NCBI RefSeq assembly: GCF_000247695.1
Contig: NW_004624882.1
Coordinates: forward strand, 4,173,902-4,237,901
Reading direction: 5' to 3'
DNA: 64,000 nt
From: Heterocephalus glaber
Lineage: Eukaryota; Chordata; Mammalia; Rodentia; Bathyergidae
Positions 28,401-40,687 of the stretch are shown here, piece after piece. Under the pieces are notes generated by a model. It made no database searches. It saw nothing but the letters and a program-made list of their open reading frames with translations, and was not told where the DNA came from. The translations under genes were made by a program, and so were the position numbers. Position 1 is the first letter of the stretch. Each line of letters begins with the position of its first letter.

Positions 28401-31400
28401 AACATGTCTCCATTTATAAAAGTTCAACTTTTTCTAAAACTAGTGGAAATCATAGGAGTTCAAGAAGCAAAAAAGAATACAGCAATACAAAGCTACAATG
28501 ATGCTAGCTATAGAATTCAAATATATCCACATGGTGAAATACTACTCAACCATATCAAAGAATAAAGAGAATAAAGAAACTCTTTGGGAACAGATAATGG
28601 CAAAGGTACAGGATTTTATTGTCATATGAGGAAGCTATAGCGGGACAGTAGTCTAAGTCTCACTTTATGCAAAGGCCTTTGAGTGAATATTCACAATTAT
28701 TTTGCATCTGTATAAACACTGGGAGGGTATGCAAGAAAAGAATAAAAGTAGTTATGGGAGGTAGGAGGATGGAGTGATGGCAAGACTTCTTACCATACAC
28801 CTTTTGAATCATTTTGATTATTAACAACATGAATTTTATCACCCACTGTTGTGGGTTGAGTTGTGTCCCCACCAGAAGATACGTTCAAGTCCTGACCTCT
28901 GGAATCTGTGAATGCAGCCTTATTTGGAAATCAAGTCTTCACAGATACAATCTAGTTAATGAGGTCATATTGGATAGGTGGGCACCAATCCAATGCCTGG
29001 TGCCCTGATGGAAAGAGGAAGTCTGGAAACAGAGAACCAGAGAGAAGACCCTGTGACAACAGAGGCAGAGATCGGGGTGATGTGTCTACATGCCAAGTAA
29101 GGCCAGGAACACCTGGGGCCACAGAGGCCAGGAAGGACCCACACCACCACCACCACCAGTAGCCGCCCACCCTGAGCCTTCACAGGGAGGGCAGCCTGGC
29201 CAACATCTGAATTTTAGAGTTCTGCCCTCCAGAATTGGGAGAATAAATTTCTATTGTTTAGAGCCACTCGGTTTGTGGTACTTTGTTATGACAGCCCCAG
29301 GAAATTTAACACTTATTTAAACACAATATGCGTCTAGCATAAAAACATGTAATATTATATATAAGGTTTAGAGACAATCAGCTAGGCTAACAGGCAGGTG
29401 GGTGGATGGGGATCAGACCTCACCTGCATCAGGTCCCGCCGCTCCTTCTCGCCTGTACAAATGGCTTTCTTGATGGTCCGGAGCTCACTCATTATAGCCT
29501 GTGCCTCATCTAGTTTGTAGTTGGTATGAGCACTTGACATCTTCCGATCAATCCTGGTTAAAAAAGAAGTTAGAGTCATTCTTCACAGGATAACATTTCT
29601 TTAAGCAACCACCACTGAAACCTACATGCTTCATAGGAAAGTAGGAAAGAGTTAAAAGCAATGTTCTGGCACAGAAAAGTGGAAACCCTCATGAAATCTT
29701 CATTCCTTGTGGTAAATACAAAAGCCTGAGACCTGGCTAGTAGACACTGCCCTCGCAGAGAAGCACCCTCTGCACTAGAGGATGGCCGTGTCCTCTGTGA
29801 GAAGCAGGCGACGAGATCATTGGCTGGAGTAATATAGAGATTGCACACTCCCTCTCTGGAGGACCAAATGTTCTTTGTTTAACCCCAGCATCATTCGGGT
29901 TAGTGGTCAACAATGTTTATTAAATGAACCTATGAATAAAATCCATGCACAAGCAGAGTATATGGGAACTAGCAGGAAGTAGTGAGCATTCAATAATGGC
30001 ACCTTGTGCAAAAGCTAGAAATGCCTATGTCTCCTCTCTCCCCGACCCACCTCCTCAATCCTTTCCTTCAATCTGAACATCCATCATCCAAACTTGCTTC
30101 CTTTCTTTCCTCCTTCCCTCCAGCCAACCCATGCACACACAGGCCTGGCTCCAGGTGGTAGAAGCGGAGCACCAAACAGGGCAAGACTTGGCCCTGCCTT
30201 CAAAGAGCAGGCAGCCTCGGGCGGGAGCACGTCCTTTGTCACGTCTCCCATACCTAAGTCTGGGGCCTTGGAAGCCCTTGGGGCTGAGGAACTTGGGCAA
30301 CTAGTCCAAAAATGGAGTGAATTCCTTCCCCGGGAAGCAACTAGCTTGCTTTTCAGGTTCCAGACCCACCATTACACAGATTCTGATTTTAATATGTTGC
30401 CTGCATGTTATCCTGAAGATCTGGATCTTTACCTGATAGCCCAAACTGCCTTGTTTTCCACTAATACAAGTCTGCTAGCATACTGTGAGAAGCGGAGGCA
30501 TTCCAGTCCTGTGGGATGCCCTAGGCCAGGTACTGCACTTCTTTCAACCTCTTTTCTGGTGTCTCAAATAGGGACACTGAAATTACTTCTCCCATAGGCT
30601 GGGCATGCGACTGAAGAACAAAATGCAAGGTGAGACATGCAATGTTTGCAATGTTATTATGAGGATTATGCAGAATCTACTTACTCATGGGAGAAAAAAT
30701 AAACAATCTGCCAACTCTAGTACCTTATTATCATTAATGAATTCCTTGCCACATGTGTCACAATTCACAGCAAAGCTCAGCACCCGAGCTGACCTGAGCA
30801 TTCTTGAACAGGAGAAAGACAAATACTGCCCCCTGGCTGGGCTCTAGGGCCCGAGAGCATTTCGATGATTGCCATCAGCTAAAATAAAATACTTATGAAG
30901 ACCGATCCTAAGTCCTATCTCTCAGAGAGTAGATGCAGGTACACTATAGGGCCCCGTGTGTTGAATGGTGTCACGCCTAAATTTCAGCGTGTCCACAGGC
31001 ACTTCCATAATGGAGCAGTTATAGGTTTCTCCAACACACATTGCCTATCTGTATCTACAAAGCAAAATTATATATAGTACAATTTTATAAGAGGGTACAT
31101 GTACTTTTAACTATTGTATAGTATTTCATGCGGAATGTTAAAATCAGTAAGCAGGAACCAAAGTTTAGACCATGAGCATGATTTTTCTTTTTTTCCCTGC
31201 TCCCTGTAAATCCCTACTCTGACTCCTTTACAGCAGTTCATCCAAGTGATTAGAGTGGTTAGCTTTAACTCTCTAACACCTTGAGGGTCATCATGAGTTT
31301 TGGCAATAAAATATGAGTTCCCAGCCAGTATCAGCTAGCTGTTTGATATCTATTACAACTGGAAGCCAACAGCAAAAATAACAACAGTGGGCATACCAGC

Positions 31401-34400
31401 CCCTTGTACATTTTCAAAACCCTTTTGTTTGTCTCTCAGAACCATCCCCACCTCCACCACAATGGATGGCTTTCTCACTCACTGCAGGGACCTTACCCAG
31501 ACCGATAAGCCAATGGGACATTCACTAACATTCCACCTGTACTTTATCACCTGTAACAACTTCACAACAAAAGTCAGTGTCATTCTGACACTTTGCACAA
31601 GCAGCTCTGTGTGGCTAAATGGTGTGAGAGAACGGAGTGGGAAGAAAATGGGGAGTCACCAGGCCACCTACAGACTCCTGGGGCCCTCTTGTAGGTGAGC
31701 TTCTACAAGGTGGAACTGGGAAATTTGTTGGTCCAACAATCAGCTCCCAGAAAAACAATGGTGAAAGAATCTCTTCTTACACTAATAATTATTCACTGCC
31801 AGGTATTTTATTATAGTTATTATTAAACCAAACATCATGGTCTTTACACTTGTAAATACCAAGTGATTTCACAGCAGAAAGAAGTCTGCGATAAATATTT
31901 TATCATGAAATTACTGAAGGACAAAGCTACACTCAAAACAGAGATGGAGTTCTTTGGCTCTGTGCCTAGTTCAGGAGCTTGGGTTGGGGGTGAAGTCCCT
32001 TGGAGAGCACTGTTCACCTTGGGCTGGAGGTGTGGCTCAGTGGTAGAGCACATGCTTAGCATGTGTGATGCCCTGGGTTCCACCCCTAGCACCCCCCCCC
32101 CCAAAAAAGCCATGTCTTTTGAGAGACAGTCATCTTACAGGGATCACAGAAACACCAAGATATATTATGTAGGAAAACATAAAACCAGGGAAAAACCCAT
32201 GTGTGCTTCTATTTTAGATGCTCTAGGGAAAATGAAGAGTCTAATACAAAGCAGAAATAAAAGGTCATACATCATAAAGCACTAGCTGTGCCCAAGACAC
32301 CAGCAAATGTTTCTTGCAGAAAAAAAGTCTAGGCTTATTTGCATAATAGTGTCTTATAGTCTCTTTTGATAAAAGGCTTTCTAATACATCATTTTTAATG
32401 TCATAAGCCACAACCCACGTAAGTTGTTGAAATCTGCAGAAAAGGGTTATACCATTCCAGATAAAACCCGAAGCCAGAAAAGTCTGATAACTCTTTTAAC
32501 AATCAATGAGAAACCCAAAGTATAAATAAATTAAAGAGCAAAATAAAAGATAAATAACAGGAAATGGAGATGGATCCTTTGCAAATGGGAAGAGACCCAA
32601 AAGATGGAGGGAAGGGGAGGGTGACGAAAGGTTTGGGAAGGCGATATAAAAATAATTAAAATGTGGTATGTACATGTGCCAACTCCTTACAATGAATGTA
32701 ATAATTACGTACTGCAAACATGTACTAATACAAGTAAAAATTTAAAAAGAAAACAATCAGTAACCAGTGCTATTGCTAGCCAAGTGTAGTGGCTCCTCTA
32801 GAAAGAAAAATACATATCATCACCATCTGACACTGACCCCAAAGAGGGAAGGGAAATTCTACGGCAGTGAAGACATGTTTTTCAAATGCCTCGTGATGCA
32901 CACTAGTCAAATCCCGATAGCTGAACATTCCCTGTTGTTGAGGCTGCAATTAGAAAGGCTAACCATGATCGTTCCTGTTTTACACTTGGGCATGGTGTAT
33001 GCCTGGTGTCTTTCAGCAGCTACAACACTAAGTTTTCCTCAACAGTTAACTGAGGAATGGAGCCGGAAGCCTCTTAAGGCCCCAGGTTCTAGGGTGGGAA
33101 GGGCTGCCACTTCAAGGAAACCAAGCCCTGATTCCATCAGGAAGAGGACCAGCAGCACCCATAATCAGCTCAGCAGTGGACACTGCAGAGTCCTTCAGAC
33201 AACCAAAAAGTGACCTCAGTGCCAGGGACTTGAGCTCTGGCCTCAGCTCTACCCAAGTGGCTGTAAGACCTTGGAGAAGATGCTGAAGATTGGAGCAAGC
33301 AGCTGTTTGTCCCTGTCCCAGATGTCCCCGGAAACAGTGAGCCCCAGTAGCAAAGCAGGGAGTCCAGGCAGGGATGGGGGCCACTCCTACTTCCACAAAG
33401 CTCCCCTGTCCTCTGTTGCTCCGGTTCCATACAGGTTGTCGTGCACAGGGAAGGAAACGGAAAGAGTCCTTCTTAACAAATAGAAGCCATTAGATAACTT
33501 CATCTCAAAGATAGAAACCTCGGAAACATTACTACTTCCAAATAGTTACCTATTGCTATAGAAGGCATTACTATATAAAATATATTATTTCACCCTATAA
33601 ATATTATCTAAAAATGGTTCAGTATAGCTGTTAGGTGACAGAGTCTTGCTGCACCCTTAATGCTTGTCACCACATTCGACCCCTCAATAGCCTTATGCAG
33701 TAAGCAGTCTTCTTGGATTTTATAATGAAGTCAAGGCCCTAAGTGGCCCAATGATAAGTTAATATCTGGCACAGCAGGGATTCAAGCCCACAACCCTCAC
33801 TGTGAAGATGTCACAGGATCACAGGGCACAGTGATGCCCCTTTCTGCTTGAGTGTGACATCTGTCATCATTTTCAGAATGGCCAACATGGGTCCAGATGG
33901 TTCTTTTATAAGGGCAAGTTACATTTCACAGGACTCAAACTGCTTCCATTTCTTAAGTGGGGTTTTGTTTTGTTTTGTTTTACAATACTGGGGATTGAAC
34001 CCAGGGCCTTCACCCTGAGCTAGATCTCCGGCCCATTTTTTCTTTTTTCTATTTTGACACCGAGTCTTGCTAAGTCATTAAGTTGTCCCAAACAGGATTT
34101 GAACCTACAATCCTCCTGCCTCAGCCTCCCAGAGTGCTGGGATTATAGGTATGCTCCACGACACCTGGTTATCAATTGCAATTGTATCTAACAAAAACCT
34201 GAGGGCTGGGGATTTAAGCTCAGTGGTTCCACCGCCTGCCTTGCAAGCACAAGGTCCTGAGTTTGATCCCCGGTACCAAAAAACAAACAAACAAAAAACT
34301 GAAAGAGCAGGAGACCACTTTCCTCATTTCTACAAAATTCACTTATTTGAGATTTTTGTATCTTTTTAAAAATGTCTTCCAGAGCTCTGGTCAAATTCAG

Positions 34401-37400
34401 ACAATGTAATTGATGACTTGCTATTTTCTAAAATATCAATGTGTCCCATTTCGTAAAGAAAATCATATCTGTGACTTCCAAGGAACTGTCTTCTTCTGTT
34501 TTTAATTCTAATTAAGAGTGCAAGTCAGTGTTTAGGCTGTGGATTACAGATAAAACGCTAGAAAAGTGATAAATACTTGGGAAGAATTAAAGGCAGTACT
34601 GGGGGGCCAGGAATTTAGCTCAGTAGTTTCACCGCCTGCTGCGCAAGTGCAATGACCCAAGTTTGATCCCCGGTATCAAAACAAAAAAAAGCCAGTACTA
34701 ACAAAGACATATTACGGTGCACTGTGAAAGAATTCAGCACACTGCCCTAGTCTTCACCTTTCCACCCTCTCCATTCTGCACCTGGCCACTGGAAGGTGAA
34801 GTGATTTGCAGCCAGTAAGTGACAGGGGTGGATCCCCAGCCAGTGCCCTCAGGCCAGCATTCATCCTATTCAGCACTGGGTTAACAAGAAAAAGTCAGAC
34901 TCCAGAGACCCACTGGGTCAAATCTGAAGACTACCATGCAGCCAGTCAAATGTTGCTCCAGAGAAAAGGAGGTTGTTTAAGGTTTGTTTGTGAAGGGCCA
35001 GTGGGAGAGAAAAGGAAGAAGAGATACAGCTGCAGATGAGGAACCTTGAGCAGGCGAACGGGCAGGGCATTCCAGAGATGTTTATTATCAGCCTCTGCTC
35101 CCGTTATCCTAAGGTTTCTATACCTGCTGTTCAGTTGAAGATCTCAAGAGAAGCACATTAGCAAAAATAAGAGTGCAGCCAAACACTCGCTTAACACCAC
35201 ATCTTGGAGAAAAGCGTTGCCAGGTCTCTAAAGATATTCCACGCTAATACCACAGGCTGCAACCCAAAAGAATGGAAAGTTTTGTTACAACCTCTACCTT
35301 TTGCATCAGCAGCTCTGTCAAGGGCCTCGGGTAAACCTCCGAAAGCTTCTGGTAGATTCTGTCAACAGCAGATCCTGGTGGACCGCTGAAGCTGTCCTAC
35401 ACTGGGAACAATGTACTTCTTGTTTCTGCCTCAAGTTGTGTGTGTTCCGCTGTTACTTGAGCACCATGGGGTTCTGCATGGGCTGTGACTTATGTGCTAT
35501 GTTAGTGGCACACTGTTAACCTATTCTACCCATGGACAATTGTAGGGTCCTTACATGCCCTGAGACAGAGAACATTAAATCTGCCGCCATGTGCTGTCCA
35601 GTGCAACAAGAAGGCTCGAAGCCAAAAGGCTGAATATTTGGTAGACACCCCTTTCCGTGATTTGAATAGCAGTAATAAGTAACAAGACTTCTTAATAATG
35701 AAGCCAAAGCACAGTATAATATAAAATGTAGATGAAGAGGAAATGCTAGAGGCCAGGCATGATGGCACAAGCCTATAATCCCAGCACTTAGAAAGCTGAG
35801 GCAGGAGCATTGCCATTAGTTCAAGGCCAACCTGGGTTGTATAGTGAGTTCAAGGGTGGCCTGAACTACCTAGTGAGACATTTTCTCACAAAAAGAAAAA
35901 AAAAGGGGGAGAAGGAAGCAAGTGGTAGTTGATGGGGGAACCATGCCTATTTATAGAGACCTCCCTAGCATCCTTGCAGTCAGGTAAATCTTTTGGCTGA
36001 GGATCTATCTGCCCTTGCTCAGAGGGTCCCAGTGTCCAAGAATAAAGTAAACTATGGACAGCAATCAGTGGCAGGAACAGCAACATCAGCCAGTCCACAT
36101 AGCATCTGGGCTACCACACATTCATTCCACAGAGCCCTGCCCTGTGCCGGGAACTACCTGGGTCCCCAGGATGGGACAAGGAACAGGGCAAAGTCCTTGT
36201 CCTCATATAGTGTCATCTGAGTCAAGGACATGGACAATAAAAATAAATCATTAGATCAAGCAGTGATCAGGGTTTTAAACAAAATGAAGCCAAATCTGGA
36301 GATGGCGTATGATTCAGAGAGCACCTTTTTAGATAAGATGGTTACACAAAGATCTTGGTAAGAGGCCACTGACCAGACACCTGCAGAAGGGAGGGATCCA
36401 TTCGGGGGAAAGAACACTACAGCCACAGGAGCTGTAAATGCCAATGCTTAAGGCAGGATGTGCTTAGCATGCTGGACAGCCAGGAGAACGGCCGGATGGC
36501 CGGCTGAAGTGAGGATGAAATGAGGGATAAATGAGCTTGGGCCAGGGGGCTAACTCATCTAGGGCCTGGCTGTATTCTGAGTGAGTACAAAAGCCACAGG
36601 AGGTCACAAGCAGAAGAGCCATTTAAAAGAATCCCCGTGGTTACCACGAGAGCACCGTGAGTCACAATAGCGGCTCAGCTTAGAGTGGCCACAGTGGAAG
36701 CTGTGAAAAGGACTGGATGCCAGGTGTGGAAATATTACACCATGAACAACGGATGTGGTAACAAGGCGGTCAGGACAGCATTCCAGCCACTGAGCCAGCA
36801 CACAGGGACATTATAGGTGTCATGGCAGAAAAAAGCGTCAATGTCACATAAGCGTGGGAAACTCAGGATGAAGCCATGTTAAATGAGCTTCCAGGCTGCA
36901 TGACAACTTAGAGCCCAACACAGAGGGGACTCTCTCCATACTTACTGGTATGCTCAGCCCATTCTTAGGACCAGCCATTTGGGAGACACTTTGTGCAGGC
37001 TGATCCTTCCATTTGCCCCTGGACACTAGTAATACATCACATTAAGGCAGTTTTTCTAAGCTGGCTGCAGAAATTTGAGAGTAACAAAGTCCAGCAGATC
37101 TTTCATCAGAAAAGCTCAATTTTTCTGAAGACTTTATTTATTATAAATGATGCTCCTATTTTCTAAACACTTTTACAGAGAGCCTCAAGAGAAATACAGA
37201 TCGATGCTACATTGAGATACTATCTTTCACCAATGAGAGGCAAAGATGCAAGAGCTTGTCAGTACAGTCTGTGGGCAAAGCCATGGAAAATGGGAACATT
37301 CATGGTAGTGGCCAGAATGCACAAAGGTGTAACTCCTATAGAGAGGAATTTGCCAACAATCAATACCATGACGAAGGCATGCCCCCTTTGATGCAGCAAG

Positions 37401-40400
37401 TCCACTTTAAGGAACTTATCCTGAAAGACACACACACACATTAGATGAAAGGCTGAAGGGAAATATTACACTGTTAATGGAAGTAGAAGCCCGGCCGAGG
37501 AAGAACCCACCAACAATCTTCACAGCACAAAAAATGCAGGCAGAGAGTATATGCTCTCTGGCAGAAGTAACATTACCACCCACAAAACATTCTTACTAAA
37601 ATTAAAAAAAAAGAAATTGAACTTGAATCAGAACCAGCCTGTAGAACTATTTATATACATGTGCATAAATAACAGGGACAGAAGATCATGTTTGGCGACA
37701 ACCCGTGAATTCAAATAGCAAAAGCCAACATCAGGAAAATTCTACAGGACAAGCAAATTACTTTCTTCAGCAAATAAGTTGTCAGGAAAACAAAAATGAG
37801 AAGGAGAGATAAAAAGACTTCACATCAACCAAATACACTGTGTGGGCCTCATCTGACTCTGGATCCAAACTGCAGAGAAACTGGGGCAGTCACTGGAGAA
37901 GGGATGCCTAAGGAGTCTACAGCTTTGGGGGAGCTATTTATCAATTCAATGTGATTCTGGGGTTTGCATCAACAAGAGACTAAGAACTTAAGGAATGGGA
38001 CAGGGACACAGATGAGCCATGGATAGATGGATAGATAGATAGATTGATTAACTGACTGATTTTATATCTTTAATCTAGAGAATATATCCATGGCCTGCTC
38101 CCCTCTACAAATATTAGCAACATATATAGAGATTTTTTTTTAAACACAAAAGGTTCTTTTTTCTTCACTTGGACTTGAGCATAATGATGGATTTCCTTGC
38201 TAGCCAGGAAATTCACCAAGATAAACAAGTTGAGTTTAAAACATTATATGCAGCCAAACTCCTGGTGAGGTGCTCTGGAAAAGAATACACTGGAGATTCT
38301 GGGAAGCACGAACAGCAGAAAGTTTTCTGGAGGAAAATCTAGGGCCACTGCCTGAAATGAATGTTGGTAATAAAAGCAGAGAAGCTCCATGTTTATGTAC
38401 AACAGCTTGCGCTATCTGTGCTCATGGTCAGCATTTCACAGTGGAGGTGGGATAATCATATTTTTAATGTTTACAAAGAGTTTTCAGACTTTCTCAATGA
38501 ATAATACAAATTTGCAAGCTTTGATCCAAACATAAATGCCCAATCTTTGATACCAGAAAAATAATGATGTTTTTTTCATCCCATCACCTGTGGAAGTCAG
38601 AGAAAGACTCTAGACTGTTCTTCACTTACAAAGAATTTAGTGTGGTATGAGCGCCCATGTTTCTTTTCTTCCTGTGAGGCTGTGTCACAGAACAAAGTAG
38701 ACAGGCAGTGATAACTCGGCTTCAAAGGGAGCTGAGACAGCATGCAGATGAAGAGATGGCTCGCTCCCTGGGCAGCTCCTCTGAGCTGGGGAAGCTGCTG
38801 GGCCTCTTGGCGGGCGCTGGCCTCAGCTCCGGGTGGGCCCCTCAGGACCAAGGCCAGGTCCAGAGCCTTCCCTGTCACTCCTCCACCTCCCCAGGGGAGG
38901 GCGGGCATCCCCACAAGCTCTGGCAGGCAAGAGGTGCCTCCCCTTGGCAAGGGGTAAGTTTACAATCGCTGCTCCCAAGCCTAGGATCATGCTAACAAAA
39001 GCAAAAAGAGAATACAAACAACACTGCCCTTCTCTCTTCCAGGAGCACAACTCATACTCCACTTTGGCTGCAGGAGTAAAGTTAAGCCTCTGGCTGTGCG
39101 GGCTGCTGCTGCCCTGCCCAAACACTGGGAGAAACAGAGGCCTCCTTTTCCTACCCTTGACTAGAACTCCAAGAGATGGACTTATGTCCCAGCAAGGCCA
39201 AGGAAGGTGGTTTGCTCAGTCACCAGCATGTTTTCTTTTCTTGCTTATTCAGTTTTATGCTGACATTGAAATATTACTGTTGTCTTCAAATAAGGAAATG
39301 GAGCAGCCCCAAATGATGGAGCATGTAATGAGTCCCGGGACCCCACACAGAAGCCACAAGCAGCAGGAAAGTGCAGCACTCGGCTCCCCTGGGAGGCTCA
39401 GGGTTGCCCTGCGGCCTCAGACTCTTCCAGAGCCCCAGTTACCTTTCTCAGAGCTTCTGCAAATGACAATGAGACTTGACTACAACCTCCAGTACACACA
39501 ATGCTTCACATCACAATTGCAATTGTCCACAACTACTGTGTAATGTTGACAGAAAGGCGGGAAACCAACCTCCAATCCAACTAGACTCTCAGGCAACTTT
39601 TGATGACCTAGCAAATCAAATTACTTCCTTGTACTTAGTCTTTACCCATCCCTTTAACAGAAGTGGCACGGGATGACACAGCCACAACACACACAGAAGC
39701 ACCCTACAAGGTGTCAGGGTATGTGGGGGCTGACCAGACTGCCCAGAGGGGGACAAGGACAGAGCGTGGATCAGTACACTGGAACCCACTGTAGCAAGTG
39801 GACAAAATGAGTAACAAAAACAGCCACTGGTTAAAAAAAACCAAAACAAAAAACCTGTACAAACTAACTAGGGCTAATTAAAGGAACTTCAGATTGTAGA
39901 TCGATGACATAGGAAAGTGCACACAAGCTCACACACATACACTCACGATGAGTAATAGTAGAAAAAGCAAAAAGTGGATAATGACTTTAAAAGAATGCAG
40001 AGCACACTAAATATGGTAATAGGCTTATCAAAGCCCAACTGCAGGGCGCATGGCAGTGTTTCTGAACAAATCATCACCTTGTAACAACTCTGGGAGGTGA
40101 GTACCTGAGGAAGCCAAGCCCCTCTATGCAGGACCCAGCTCACCTTTTTGTGTGTGTCTCTCCTGGTGCCTAGATGATCTTAATAGAGAATGAACACACA
40201 AAGAAATCCTGAGCCAACCCAATCTTGGCATAAGGCTGGCATAATTACACTTGTCAAACACATTCATTTATAAGCTCTCCATAAAGAGGGACACTGCAGT
40301 CATATTTGGCACACTGTTGTTGAGTCTGCACCCAGGACGCAAAGCACAGCACACCGCTACCTTTATCAATCAGGGTAACCATGCGGACTCCTGCCTTTGC

Positions 40401-40641
40401 TGAAGGCTAACTAGGTACCAAGCTGGGACTGCCATTAGACAGTTTAACACAATCATCACTATTATATGCTGCATGTTTGTGGTGCTCTCCCCTAGAAATC
40501 TTACGTTGAAGCTCCACCCCCTAATGTGACAGTATTTGGAGGTGGAACCTTTGGGATACAGTTAAGTTTGGATGAGGTCATAAGGGCAGGATCCCCATGA
40601 GATTAATGTCCTGAAAAGAAAAGGAAGTACAATCAGAGCGT

Positions 40642-40687
<46 letters not shown>

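Larger units (their letters stand above)
26900..29423. other. WWC3 intron 6 (e5 to e6)
   Basis: 2524 bp. Holds a CA microsatellite (26996-27055), a B1-ID remnant (27320-27426), a MER5-like fragment (about 28085-28190), an L1 scrap (about 28515-28640) and an MLT1-type LTR (28847-29312) that ends about 110 bp from the e5 donor. Confidence 0.75.

Noticed and set aside
38833..39543. 236-aa plus-strand open frame in intron 5
   Set aside because: Longest open frame in the window but Pro/Ser/Leu-rich low-quality sequence with no domain or homologue I recognise, no clear splice or Kozak context, and it crosses from a GC-rich patch into ordinary intron.
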